Source of the DNA: Methanosarcina barkeri MS
GTDB lineage: Archaea; Halobacteriota; Methanosarcinia; Methanosarcinales; Methanosarcinaceae
Direction of reading: 5' to 3'
Assembly: GCF_000970025.1 (NCBI RefSeq)
Contig: NZ_CP009528.1
Location: 2,839,168 to 2,903,167 of the forward strand
DNA length: 64,000 nt
In this document: positions 37,435-46,647 of the stretch, in pieces
Layout: every line of letters starts with the position of its first letter
Numbering within the stretch: position 1 is the first letter of the stretch
Translations under genes and position numbers: made by a program
The notes under the pieces: model-generated
The model's input: the letters and a program-made list of their open reading frames with translations, nothing else
Database searches by the model: none
Told to the model about the DNA's origin: nothing

Positions 37435-37819
37435 TTGCAATATTTTTTATGAGATACCTGTTCATGTTTATAAATCTTTTTTGCCCCCTAGTGTCGAGTC
37501 AATTATCTAACAACATACAGGTAACATGGATTTCAGGTCCCTAACAGTAAAAGAAAAAAGCACAGGAATAAAACTACAGATCCCTGATATACCGATTGAA
37601 AAAAATAATCAAAATACTCGGAAAAGCAAAGTTATTTTTCAGTTGTTCTTTCCTTTAAGTTGCCCTGTATTCGATTTGTTTACTGCTTTTTTTAATTTTT
37701 TTCAACAGCTCAAAAATTAAATATATATATAATAGATATATTTTCCAGCTATAGATCTCGAAAATACTGGCAATTAAAAGTGTGATCAGTTCATAGATTC
37801 CATATGTTTTGAGTTTTTT
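37435..37819. other. Gene-free stretch
   Basis: A 64-codon open frame at 37526 (MDFRSLTVKEKSTGIKLQIP) has no clear ribosome site and is not called. No Cys-rich peptide was found beside the radical SAM gene. Confidence 0.4.
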
Positions 37820-38965
37820 TCAGAGTTTCTTAAGCATGAGAGACATTATTCCTGGTTTTGAAGGTTTCATTGCCTGGGGCATAAACATATTGTCCATTCC
37901 TGAGGATCCACCGAACATTTCCTCATTGACACGCTTGTTTATTTCATCAAAAATCATCTTGTAGGCGGTGCAGTGAGGATCTACACCCTTAATCTCACCA
38001 TTCGTGGGCACTATTGCGTTGTACGGGCATCCACCTCTGCAATATTTGATATGGGCGCATTTGTTGCATGCAGTGTCCACATATTCTTTATACCGGTGCA
38101 TCTGCTTCCAGGCTTCGGACTGGGCAAGGTCTGCCATTGTCGGACGGTCATAAACATTGCCCATAACATATTCAGGCATCCCAACAAAGCGATAACAGGG
38201 ATATATGTTTCCTTCAGGGCCGACTGCAAAGGTATCTCCCATACAGTCAACATAGGTGCAGACCGTTCCCCTGCCTGTGAATACGCATTTGCACAGCTGA
38301 TCGATGTTCATAACGTCAATCCGGCCCAGGTTTTCCAGATATTTATCCAGAAGATAGATTAATAATTCTCCGTACTCTTCAGGAGCAAGAGTCCATTTAT
38401 CAGGATTGTCACCTTTTAAAGAAGGCAGGCAGGGGTGGAGTTTGAGTGTCAATCCTTTCTCAAGATAAAAATTAAAAATTTCTTCCTTTTGTTTTACGGA
38501 ATGAGAAGTGAAAGTGGTAATGAACCTCACATTAAGCCCATGTTCCCTGGCAATTTCATAGCCTCTCATGGTTTTATCGTAGTATCCTTTTCCCCTCTGC
38601 AGGTCATTAAGTTCCTTTGGACCATCCAGGCTGGAACCTATCGGAACCCCGTATTCCGCAAAAATTTCGGCTATCTCAGGGGTCATTTTCCAGAGGTTTG
38701 TCTGTATTGCAAACGCGATTTTCCTGGAACTCAAACCTTCAACCAGAAGAGGCAATGCTTCCCGATAAAATTCTGCTCCTGCCAGGAGTGGTTCTCCACC
38801 GTGGAAAGTGAAAGTTACAGCATCTCCTCTAAAAGTTTTAAGCCACTCAACCACTTCTTTTATAGTTTCAATACTCATTATCGGGGACTTTTCTTCGGAA
38901 CTCCAGCAGTAGCTGCAGTTAGCAGGACAACCAAGGGTCGGGATAAGCATCACATGAAAAGGCAT
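37820..38965 (-). CDS. Peptide-modifying radical SAM/SPASM enzyme
   Basis: A 381-residue enzyme. The radical SAM cluster motif CPANCSYC (Cys13, 17, 20) is near the N-terminus, GGEPLL follows at about 56, and the C-terminal SPASM region has the auxiliary-cluster cysteines (YPCYRF, CNKCAHIKYCRGGCPYN, HC). It resembles the anaerobic sulfatase-maturase/peptide-modifying branch known in methanogens, which modify Cys-, Ser- or other side chains of a peptide or protein. No sulfatase or short precursor peptide lies beside it. C-terminal tail is Met/Lys-rich (GGSSGMDNMFMPQAMKPSKP). Confidence 0.88.
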   Translation of the reverse strand: MPFHVMLIPTLGCPANCSYCWSSEEKSPIMSIETIKEVVEWLKTFRGDAVTFTFHGGEPLLAGAEFYREALPLLVEGLSSRKIAFAIQTNLWKMTPEIAEIFAEYGVPIGSSLDGPKELNDLQRGKGYYDKTMRGYEIAREHGLNVRFITTFTSHSVKQKEEIFNFYLEKGLTLKLHPCLPSLKGDNPDKWTLAPEEYGELLIYLLDKYLENLGRIDVMNIDQLCKCVFTGRGTVCTYVDCMGDTFAVGPEGNIYPCYRFVGMPEYVMGNVYDRPTMADLAQSEAWKQMHRYKEYVDTACNKCAHIKYCRGGCPYNAIVPTNGEIKGVDPHCTAYKMIFDEINKRVNEEMFGGSSGMDNMFMPQAMKPSKPGIMSLMLKKL

Positions 38966-39706
38966 TTTAAAGCACCTTTTTTTTAAGCTTCTTTAAATTA
39001 TTAGTATTTTTCTAAGTTTTACGAGAAAACTAAGATCGAATAACTTTATTATATACTATAGTTATCTAGTTTCTTAGAGCGTGTATTGAAATTAAACTTG
39101 ATCCTACAACTGGGAGCGGACTCATACATTTGACTAAGAAACGGTAGCATTAAACCGTTAAATGCTTAATATGTAAGTTTAAACCATGATTCTACTTTCG
39201 GCGGGTAACATTAAAAATTAAAATATTTTTCCGATGCCATTATTAGGATATGAATCACTATTTATAAAATTTAAAATTTTTAACTTGCGGCTTGACTCTC
39301 ACTAAATCTATAACCACTAAAATATTATTTTAAAATCTATCCCAAAACCAACTTTACTCTCAAATTAGTAAAACTTCAAAACTATTTTCGTGATTAGAAA
39401 ATCGGGATCCGACATTAAGAGAAATAATTTTGAGTTTTGGGATCAGCTATTATTAAAGTTTAGTACAAGAAATTAATATTTGGTCATTGTAAGCCTTAAA
39501 ACTCCACACAATTATTAGATCTTATTTTAAAATCGCCATCATCAAAAATTACTAAAAATTAAATGTCGACCTGCTGAATATAGAATGATGTTTAAAAAGT
39601 AGATCTATAGAATTTGTACACTTGATATACAAAAACAATAGCAGCAAACTCATAATTTTCTAAAATTAAAATTACAACAATGACGTTTAACGCACTTGAT
39701 TTTGCA
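38966..39706. other. Gene-free stretch with an R1 repeat
   Basis: Contains R1 element copy 3 (39337-39447) and, at 39087-39180, a stretch that resembles 53880-54010 (TGATYCTACAAYT and CTTATACATTTAAACTGAAG-like blocks). No ORF supported. Confidence 0.45.
39337..39447. repeat. MITE-like inverted-repeat element, family R1, copy 3
   Basis: Begins CTATCCCAAAACCAACTTTA and ends GAGTTTTGGGATCAGC; 111 bp, noncoding. Confidence 0.6.
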
Positions 39707-40609
39707 TTATAACAGTGATGTCTGATATAACATTTCAATCGAAAATCCATACTGAGCAGAAAAATCACTGAGCTTTTTAATAATATCTTTAGGAATTATC
39801 CCTTTATTAGTGCCTCTGTAGTAAATGGATATATGGCCTCTAAGATTTGAATCTCCCTTATTCAGATACCATTTGATTATCGACGCTCCATATTTTAAAA
39901 GTAATTTTTGTGCATAGTCTACAGTAATCTCTGCGTCTTCAAATTCTTCTAAAGCAACGTTTTGAGGTCTTCCTTCATAAAGAGTATAAGCCGTTTCTCT
40001 AGGTAATTCGTAAATTGGTTTAATTGATGATTCATTTAATTGTTTCCTCATTGCATCAATTTGCATAATTAAATACTCAAGTTTTTCAGAATCGCCGCTT
40101 AATCTTTCTGGTGGTGTTGCAAACGACTTAAAACCAAGGTATTTCCATAATGAATTGCAGTTGCCACTTTTACTGAAACTTTCGTTAATGTGGTTTACTA
40201 ATCTTTCAATCTCCTGCTTTACAATCCAACTTGATAGATCGTGCGAATATGTATGGTAGTTTATAACAGCAGTATCGAAAGGTACTTTCTCTGTAATGTC
40301 ATCCTTGACTAAGCAGACAGGCTTATTTAAAGCAGTTCTAATTCCTAATTCAAAAAAGACATTTGGATTATGGATAGACATGTCACATAAGACTAGGTCT
40401 GAAGATTCAATGTTAGAAATAATATGACCTTGAATAATTTCTGAACCTTGAGTAATTGGTAAAATTGGTTCAAATCCAGCTTTTTCGATTGCAGGCATAA
40501 ATAAACACTCCATGACATGTAAGAAATGTTTACTATCATCTTTAAAGTTGGAAACTAATTCTAGAGGAGTGGTAATTGGCATAATAATAAAACATTTTTT
40601 ATCTGGCAT
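39707..40609 (-). CDS. Nucleoside deoxyribosyltransferase/TIR-like domain protein
   Basis: A 300-residue protein. The N-terminal domain has the pattern CFIIMPI...SDLVLCDMSIHNPNVFFELGIRTALNKPVCLVKDD, the fold shared by nucleoside 2-deoxyribosyltransferase-like and TIR-like proteins; the Glu in NPNVFFELG is the presumed catalytic residue. After a variable middle, the C-terminal 80 residues (about 215-300) form a separate, unknown domain. Such proteins can cleave nucleotides or NAD and often serve as effectors of antiphage systems. It stands alone here, so a defence role is only a hypothesis. Confidence 0.7.
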   Translation of the reverse strand: MPDKKCFIIMPITTPLELVSNFKDDSKHFLHVMECLFMPAIEKAGFEPILPITQGSEIIQGHIISNIESSDLVLCDMSIHNPNVFFELGIRTALNKPVCLVKDDITEKVPFDTAVINYHTYSHDLSSWIVKQEIERLVNHINESFSKSGNCNSLWKYLGFKSFATPPERLSGDSEKLEYLIMQIDAMRKQLNESSIKPIYELPRETAYTLYEGRPQNVALEEFEDAEITVDYAQKLLLKYGASIIKWYLNKGDSNLRGHISIYYRGTNKGIIPKDIIKKLSDFSAQYGFSIEMLYQTSLL

Positions 40610-41272
40610 GAAATTGGTTATGACATTAAGTGATATTTAAGCTTACGAAATAATATTTATAAAGGCATGGATTGAGCTATAAACATTATAACCTATTTTG
40701 ATGTTTGAGTAAACATTACAAAGGTTTGACAGAATCAAGTCAAGTTTTCTTTAGACAATTCAAATTTATCTTTTGCGTGTATTGATTTTTGACATTTTTC
40801 ATTTTACTTCTAAATAATGTGTCAATGCAATGTGTTTTTTGTAAGAACATAATGTATTAATTAACAGAATCTGTTGAATTAGGTTCTTTTGTAAATGAAG
40901 AGTTGATATTGCATTCCATCAAATCTCACATAAGATATTATTTCAATAAGCAATCTCAAATATATTATGAGCTCATCCCAAAACTCGAAATTTGCTTCCT
41001 GGGCCTTGTATCTCGAATAATCAATCGAGCTCATGATCATGAAAACAATTCTGAAAATTCCCAACGATTAAGTACTCGTAGCGAAATAACTTAGACACGT
41101 TTTTATACTGTACTCAAGTATTTTCGCAAACAAGCTTAACTATTTATTTCAAACATAATTTTATGTTGCATAGGTTATTTCGTTGCGGGCACTAAGAATA
41201 AAGTAGCTTTGGGATAGGCTCTATAAAAAGTAAGGATTAGCTAAGTCAAGATTCGCCAGGGGTCCGAGAAGT
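40610..41272. other. Gene-free stretch with R1 repeat copy 4
   Basis: R1 ends GAGCTCATCCCAAAAC at 40969 and GCTTTGGGATAGGCTC at 41206-41221. Small open frames on both strands between them are mirror images of the palindromic sequence and are not called. Confidence 0.5.
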
Positions 41273-41680
41273 TCAGCGCAATTTTCGGAATTCAATTCCT
41301 TCAAACCTGCACGTTGCAATTCTTCTCTCACGGAAAGCATACAGGAAGATCTTAAAAAGAGCATAAAGCCTGAAGTAATAAGCAAGCAGGACAGGAGAGT
41401 GAAATCCGCTGATGTATACGATTTTCTTATCGTCCCTTATCGAATCATCCAGAAATTTTACAATACCGTCAAAAGTGTCCCTTTTAAGTGTACTTCCTCT
41501 CGGCATGTGGGGCCCCAGCACTACCACATCTTCTTCCATGCCGTCCGCGCTTTTCGTTCCCTCTACAAAGCCGTAATTGAAAATTGTGAGCAATGGGGAA
41601 AAGAAAGCCTTTTCATAGCCTTTTTCGGTTTTATTATATTTCCAGAAACTGTATTTTGGGGTCTCTATAACAATTTTCAT
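41273..41680 (-). CDS. Inorganic pyrophosphatase-like protein
   Basis: A 135-residue protein. IETPKYSFWKYN, FFSPLLTIFNYGFVEGT and DGMEEDVVVLGPHMPRG follow the order of a family I pyrophosphatase (NYGFxPxT, DGDPLDVLVL), but the metal-binding DGDPLD signature is DGMEED, so the canonical catalytic Asp pattern is only partly kept. The C-terminus is hydrophobic/aromatic (FRLYALFKIFLYAF), possibly membrane-associated. It may be an inactive or changed relative. No operon partner. Confidence 0.6.
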   Translation of the reverse strand: MKIVIETPKYSFWKYNKTEKGYEKAFFSPLLTIFNYGFVEGTKSADGMEEDVVVLGPHMPRGSTLKRDTFDGIVKFLDDSIRDDKKIVYISGFHSPVLLAYYFRLYALFKIFLYAFRERRIATCRFEGIEFRKLR

Positions 41681-42163
41681 GAGAAATAGTCCTGCCAGTG
41701 GTTGGAAACGATCTTTTAAGAACTTCCTGTATTTTATCTTTTTCTATATATTCGAGCTTTGATTTTATTCTCCTTTTATACATTTCTACTTATAGTACCC
41801 TCTACTTTAATGCAACATTAATATATAAAGTAGATATATTTATATAGTAATATGTTTGAAAATATTTACTACTTCTGATATTGCCACAGCTATATGTCAT
41901 TCTTGCAACAAAAATGAGCAGATGGACTTCAAGCCGTATTACTGGTTAAAAATAGTTTGAATCCCGCTAAAGTCGCAGGAGATTTTTTAGTTCACCTTTC
42001 AATAGTTCATTGTTGGATAAAAAAACTGAAAAATAAGGTTTGTTTAGCCGTAAATGTAAATCTGGTCGAAGATTAAATCCTTTTTTAACAGCAGAAAGTT
42101 GGGACTTGCAGTTAAACTGAAAAATCAACAGCATCAGACCATTATATTTGAACATAAACACAC
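41681..42163. other. Gene-free stretch before the HTH fragment
   Basis: The open frame at 41967-42167, which overlaps the HTH gene by 4 bp, reads MSVFMFKYNGLMLLIFQFNC and could be its original C-terminal half in a shifted frame. No other feature. Confidence 0.35.
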
Positions 42164-42382
42164 TCAATAGCTGAAATTGTTAAGAGTAAACATATTCACT
42201 GCACCAACTTTTTTTATATTTACTAAATTTACTCTATAAAACAAATCGACGAACCTCTTAACGCTGCCGGATGAGATCTCAAGTTCATGGGCAAGCTCAT
42301 TTATGTTCACCGGAGCAGTAGGATGAGAAAGAAACCATCCCAGGATTTTGTTTCCAACAACTTTACTGAATTCGTTGATCAT
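42164..42382 (-). CDS. Winged helix-turn-helix protein, probably truncated
   Basis: A 72-residue domain: MINEFSKVVGNKILGWFLSH, then the HTH helices ININELAHELEISSGSVKRFVDLF and the wing LVNIKKVGAVNMFTLNNFSY. Related Methanosarcina proteins continue beyond the wing; here a stop follows at once and a second frame begins in a TTGA overlap, so the C-terminal part is probably lost by frameshift. DNA-binding of a nucleotidyltransferase-type toxin/antitoxin partner is possible but nothing nearby supports it. Confidence 0.55.
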   Translation of the reverse strand: MINEFSKVVGNKILGWFLSHPTAPVNINELAHELEISSGSVKRFVDLFYRVNLVNIKKVGAVNMFTLNNFSY

Positions 42383-42410
42383 TCAATAGAATGAATGATT
42401 ATTCAATGTA

Positions 42411-42610
42411 TTAAATGATTATGGACATGATTCTGAGAATAAAATTGCTGGCTGGATTTTTTAATATCTTAGAAATTCTGGCAACCGGAGTTTAAAAAAA
42501 ATTTAATTTTTAGTTTTTGAACCGCAGAGATGTATAGTTTTTTGGATCCCCGAGTACTCAACGACCGCAAAGCGGGCGGCCTTTCCGAAGAAAAAAAGAA
42601 AAAAATTAAA
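42411..42610. repeat. Direct repeat D1, copy 1
   Basis: About 200 bp also present at 45555-45770: GAATAAAATTGCTGGCTGGA..., GTTTTTGAACCGCAGA, ATGTATAGTTTTTTGG and ACTCAACGACCGCAAAGCGG plus GCGGCCTTTCCGAAG. The CCGC-AAA-GCGG part forms a hairpin. In both places an hsdS C-terminal remnant follows to the right. Confidence 0.85.
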
Positions 42611-42885
42611 TCCAGAAAAGAACCGACCTTCCGCAAATGTCTTCAAAAAAATAACATTTTTCTTGTTATCGTTTTTGGAGAATTATTAGAAAAATCTGCA
42701 GTTATCATCTCAACTGAAGCTTCGGAAATGTGTGCTGGAAATTTTCAATGAAGGCAAAAGGTCGAAAATTGTAGGAGATTTCAAAAATATATGTTCAAGC
42801 AACTGAAAAGTTTTCAGAAAAAACGATAGCAGAAAAAATTGTGAAAATTAATAGAACATCTGCGGAAAGTGGGAAGAAACAATAG

Positions 42886-43030
42886 TATCGTTTTTTCTCT
42901 ATTTTCCCTTTCTCTGCTTTTATTCTCTCAAGTAAAACCTCCGCCGTCTACTAATCCCTACCTTTCCTTCTTGCAATCTTAGTTTCTATCTCAACAGACT
43001 TACCGGAAAAACTTATTTAGAATTTGAGAT
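42886..43030 (-). pseudogene. hsdS C-terminal remnant 1
   Basis: The minus strand encodes FSGKSVEIETKIARRKGRD, two stops, then TAEVLLERIKAEKGKIEKKR. This matches the C-terminal part of the type I restriction S subunit fragment at 45785-46078 and is nonfunctional. Confidence 0.8.
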
Positions 43031-43079
43031 TGAATTCACATATCAAGATCTTCGGCTCTTTTTTCACTTGTTCTACGTA

Positions 43080-43847
43080 TTAATAATAACCTGTAGCACC
43101 TTTTATAAATTCTATTCGATTCAATCTCAAAGTTATGAAAAAATACAATCCTAAATTAAAGCAAATGTAAAATAATATTATAAAAGAAATCTGTATCATA
43201 AAGACTAATTTTATATTATATTTTAAAAAAATTAAAAATTTAGTAGAAGCTATTGAGGAAAATAAGAAAGAAAGTGATAAATTAAACATACATTCTTGAT
43301 AACAATAATAATTTTCATCTATATATTTAAACTTATCAAGAGATAGAAATCCCATGTAATAAAACCAACTAGCTTTATTATTTTTCTTATCTTTGAAAAA
43401 ACATTTTTCCTTCCTCTCAATTTCCTGGCACTTATTTTTTGCCCATCCATAAAAAGGTAACGTAACCACAAATACAATTATGTTTAAAGCAAGTTTTAGG
43501 AACCACATTAATATATTTATCAGTTCTTCTATTGAACCTAGTGCATTTTCAATTTGAACCTTCGATTGGTTGTCCGGACAGAAGTTATAATATAATAATT
43601 TTATGATCACATGAGATAGAGCATCTATGATGATTCCTGTAATGGTTCCAAAGAAAATAAGACTACCAACTGCCCCTATGAAAGATGCCCAAATGTTATC
43701 CTTTTCTTGCAATAAAGAAAATAAGTTACTTATAGGGTCTGAAAACTGTGTATAAAGCATCAAAAAAATACCAATAGAGGCAAATACGCCAGGAAAAGTG
43801 TGAGAAATAAGCGTCGAAAAAGATATTTGGGAAGGAATCTCCGCCAT
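43080..43847 (-). CDS. Hypothetical membrane protein
   Basis: A 255-residue protein with about five hydrophobic segments (around 15-30, 55-75, 110-130, 190-210 and 220-240) and a central polar loop rich in Lys and Cys. AT-rich with Phe/Ile/Lys-rich product, more AT-rich than the metabolic genes, suggesting acquisition. Start MAEIPSQISF is common among phage- or defence-associated membrane proteins but I cannot assign it to a family. It sits among hsdS remnants. Confidence 0.6.
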   Translation of the reverse strand: MAEIPSQISFSTLISHTFPGVFASIGIFLMLYTQFSDPISNLFSLLQEKDNIWASFIGAVGSLIFFGTITGIIIDALSHVIIKLLYYNFCPDNQSKVQIENALGSIEELINILMWFLKLALNIIVFVVTLPFYGWAKNKCQEIERKEKCFFKDKKNNKASWFYYMGFLSLDKFKYIDENYYCYQECMFNLSLSFLFSSIASTKFLIFLKYNIKLVFMIQISFIILFYICFNLGLYFFITLRLNRIEFIKGATGYY

Positions 43848-44122
43848 TGAAAAAAACTCCTATTTCTATTGCGCATCGAACCCTTATAAGATATCTTCGT
43901 ACTTTTGATGAATGTATGTCTACTGGCTTTTATATAAGGAAATTAGATATATTTAGATATAAATGTATCATTGGTCAAATTTTAATATATTTAGTAAAGT
44001 TATTAAATAAATACTCTTTATTTATAATTTTTAATTCTGGTTCAGAGTATAACTGAGTTGAATTGGATTATATTTAATTAAAAAAGTATTAAAAAAGACA
44101 GGACGCAAAAAAGACATTAATA

Positions 44123-44480
44123 TTATCGTTTCTTCCCGCTTTTATCTCTTTTTCTTTATCCTTTCAAGTAAAACCCGACTCAGTACCAAAATCTAGTGAT
44201 GAATGTAAAATTCAAAATCACTAGATTTTGTAATTGGTCACAATCCTTGTAATACAACTTTGGGGTTGAGGTCTTTAGATATCGAATATTGATTTTAATG
44301 AAAACCAGATTTTTCTTGCTAATTCAGATTTTCAATCAAAAAATACAAAAATCACTGGATTTTGGACCAGAGTCCAAAACCCCGCGTTTTCATAATCTCT
44401 GCCTTCCTTTCTGGCAATCTCAACCTCTGTTTCTATAAGCTCCCCAGAAAAAACCTTTTTAAGAATGGACTGACATAGTT
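44123..44480 (-). pseudogene. hsdS C-terminal remnant 2, interrupted by a MITE
   Basis: Right part encodes EKKEKLCQSILKKVFSGELI and ETEVEIARKEGR on the minus strand; left part encodes a decayed ERIKxKRDKSGKKR-like tail. A 196-bp element at 44178-44373 separates them. Together they form another copy of the S subunit C-terminus. Confidence 0.75.
44178..44373. mobile_element. 196-bp MITE-like element in an hsdS remnant
   Basis: Left end ACTCAGTACCAAAATCTAGT and right end (reverse complement) ACTCTGGTCCAAAATCCAGT agree at 16 of 20 bases. Inside the left end is a perfect hairpin AAAATCTAGTGA/TCACTAGATTTT. AAAACCCG on the left and AAAACCCCG on the right look like a target duplication. No coding capacity. 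Confidence 0.65.
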
Positions 44481-44711
44481 TTTCTTTTTTCTCTACCGCT
44501 TATATCTAAAAAGTAATTTCATAGAGTTACCACTTTTATATGACAAATCAGCAAATATATCGATAAGTTTAGTGCTTCGATTCTCACGTAGATCCATTAT
44601 TTTGTGAGTAATTTGTTAATCGTATACGGATTTTGAAGTTTGGGTTTATGGATGTAATCTGGAATCGATGCACCAGAAAGTAATAAAAGGAGCATCGGGA
44701 AGAAGCATATT

Positions 44712-45515
44712 ATGGACAAAAAAGTCATAATCCTATCAATTGCTTTTGCGGCCATAGCCTGTATTCAGCACTTAATTACAAAAGGCAATATTAATAGGGA
44801 AACATTCACGATTGCTATATTAAGTTCAATAATTCTCGCATTTTACTTTACATGGTTTATACCTAAACTCAACCTCAGGAAAAGGGACGCGTACTTTCTG
44901 ACATGCATTACGCTGTTTGTTGTCGCGAGCCTTAACAACTTCATTGAGGCATACTTCTTCACAGATGTATTCAATACAACTTTTACTCTGGTAGCCGCCA
45001 TCATAGTTTCGTTATTGACCACCTTAATCCAAACGGCTCTTGCAATCTATATTCTCAAACCTGAAGGCAACATAACTCTGATAAATGACATCCGTGAACA
45101 CGTAAAAACAAATGACCATTATGTACTGCGTATTATAGCCGCATCCCTTGTCTATTTTCCAGTGTACCTAACATTCGGTCTCATCATATCACCTTTCGTA
45201 ATCCCCATATACACAAACCCTCAGAATGGCCTTTCAGTCCCCTCTTTCTCACTTATGTTCCCGCTTGAGCTAGTGAGAGGCGCAATATATGCCATTGTCC
45301 TTGCAGCAGTTTTTGCCAGCCTGAAAAAGCAGAAGAACCTGAATTTCAAAGTGGCTGCAACTCTACTATTTATTCCAGGCGCCTTCATACCGCTCCTTTC
45401 AAGCCTCACACAGGCAAATGCATTCAGCCAGGTCGCTCCATACCACATGTTCGAAATTCTCGGTGATTCCATAGTTTATGGTTATATAATATCCCGAATT
45501 TTTCATAAGGTGTAA
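44712..45515 (+). CDS. Hypothetical polytopic membrane protein
   Basis: A 267-residue protein with about seven hydrophobic segments: 4-20, 32-50, 62-80, 92-115, 142-165, 190-210 and 218-240. No CAAX-protease Glu/His motifs or transporter signature seen, so I cannot assign a family. GGGAAGAAG lies ahead of the ATG. Flanked by hsdS fragments and D1 repeats on both sides, it may be cargo carried between the repeats. Confidence 0.65.
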   Translation: MDKKVIILSIAFAAIACIQHLITKGNINRETFTIAILSSIILAFYFTWFIPKLNLRKRDAYFLTCITLFVVASLNNFIEAYFFTDVFNTTFTLVAAIIVSLLTTLIQTALAIYILKPEGNITLINDIREHVKTNDHYVLRIIAASLVYFPVYLTFGLIISPFVIPIYTNPQNGLSVPSFSLMFPLELVRGAIYAIVLAAVFASLKKQKNLNFKVAATLLFIPGAFIPLLSSLTQANAFSQVAPYHMFEILGDSIVYGYIISRIFHKV

Positions 45516-45554
45516 GCCAGAAATTTGTAATCTCAGCCTCTGTCTCTACAAGTA

Positions 45555-45770
45555 AATGATTCTGAACATGATTATGAATATGAGTCTGAGCATAAAATTA
45601 CTGGCTGTATTTTTTAATATCTTAGAAACTCTGGCAACCAGAGTTTAGAAAACATTTAATTTTGAGTTTTTGAACCGCAGATATGTATAGCTTTTTAGGT
45701 CCCCGAATACTCAACGACCGCGAAGCGGGCGGCCTTTCCGAAGAAAAAAGGAAGAAATAAATTAAATCCG
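45555..45770. repeat. Direct repeat D1, copy 2
   Basis: Matches 42411-42610. Just left of it (45521-45554) the minus strand still encodes LVETEAEIT, a tiny piece of another S-subunit C-terminus. Confidence 0.85.
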
Positions 45771-45784
45771 AAAAAGCAGCAATA

Positions 45785-46078
45785 TTATCGTTTTTTCTTT
45801 TTATTCCCTTTCTCTGCTTTTATCCTCTCAAGCAAAACCTCCGCCGTCTCATAATCCCTGCCTTCTCTTCTTGCAATTTCAGCCTCTGTCTCAACAAGTT
45901 GACCGGAAAATGCTTTTTCAAGAATGGACTGCCTTAGTTTTTCCGTTTTTTCTCTTGCCGCTGTGACTTTTGCTTCAATCGAATCCGCAAAAGCAAACAG
46001 AGCACCAACACACCAGATCATTTCTTGTTTTGTTCGTTTTTCACTAAGAAAAGCCGCTTCGCTCCGCGAGCGGGACAA
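45785..46078 (-). pseudogene. hsdS: Type I restriction enzyme S subunit, C-terminal fragment
   Basis: A 97-residue open frame: the second conserved helical region of an HsdS specificity subunit (DSIEAKVTAAREKTEKLRQS then ILEKAFSGQLVETEAEIARR). A full HsdS has ~400 residues with two target recognition domains, both missing here. No hsdM or hsdR is in the window, so no working system remains. It may still be expressed but I read it as a relic. Confidence 0.85.
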
Positions 46079-46144
46079 GAACGACCAGGATACAATAGTA
46101 AGGTTGTACTTTTTAAATTCAAATTTATTTTTTCAAACGTACAC

Positions 46145-46154
46145 CTTTATATAA
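46145..46154 (+). promoter_or_regulatory. TATA box of ywbE, leaderless transcript likely
   Basis: CTTTATATAA centred near 46150 is 25 bp before the ywbE ATG, the usual archaeal distance from TATA to transcription start. There is no ribosome site in between. Confidence 0.6.
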
Positions 46155-46174
46155 CTCCAGATTTACCTTCTGCC

Positions 46175-46369
46175 ATGAACAACGGTACTGTCAGAGCAAA
46201 TATTAAAGAAGGGCTGAATGTAGGAATTGTTTTAAAAGCAGACCAGAGAACCGGAAAAATTACCCGAGGTATTGTGAAAAGAATTTTAACCAACTCTTCA
46301 ACTCATCCACACGGAATAAAAGTGCAGTTAACAGATGGTCAGGTTGGAAGAGTCAAGGAAATTTATTGA
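46175..46369 (+). CDS. ywbE: YwbE family protein
   Basis: A complete 64-residue member of the conserved YwbE family: NGTVRANIKEGLNVGIVLKA, DQRTGKITRGIVKRILTNSS and THPHGIKVQLTDGQVGRVKE. The family is widely kept in bacteria and archaea, is predicted to be a small beta-barrel and has no settled function. The frame is open upstream, but the ATG at 46175 fits the family start and the TATA distance. Confidence 0.9.
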   Translation: MNNGTVRANIKEGLNVGIVLKADQRTGKITRGIVKRILTNSSTHPHGIKVQLTDGQVGRVKEIY

Positions 46370-46647
46370 AAACTACAGGACAAATTATAAGTCTTTGCTT
46401 CCCGATATCGAGCTTTCCAATCTCGATATAGAAGTCTCATTTTATAATTTTCTAAGTGCCTTTTTCAAATCGACTTATTGAAGGAGTATATAATGAGTTA
46501 TTTTATAAGATAATGAGTATAAAAAGTATAGAAAAAATGTAAAAATCTAACTTATGAATTTCTACAAAACATACAAAAACTCATCTAATAGGGATTAACT
46601 TTCCAGAACAGTGCAATTTATGCTTAAATCTAGTGGGGGAGATTTAA

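Noticed and set aside
40879-41094. Overlapping ~60-residue ORFs on both strands
   Set aside because: They are mirror readings of the palindromic R1 repeat.
42530-42751. 73-residue ORF beginning MYSFLDPRVLNDRKAGGLSE
   Set aside because: It lies in the D1 direct repeat, whose second copy does not keep the frame.
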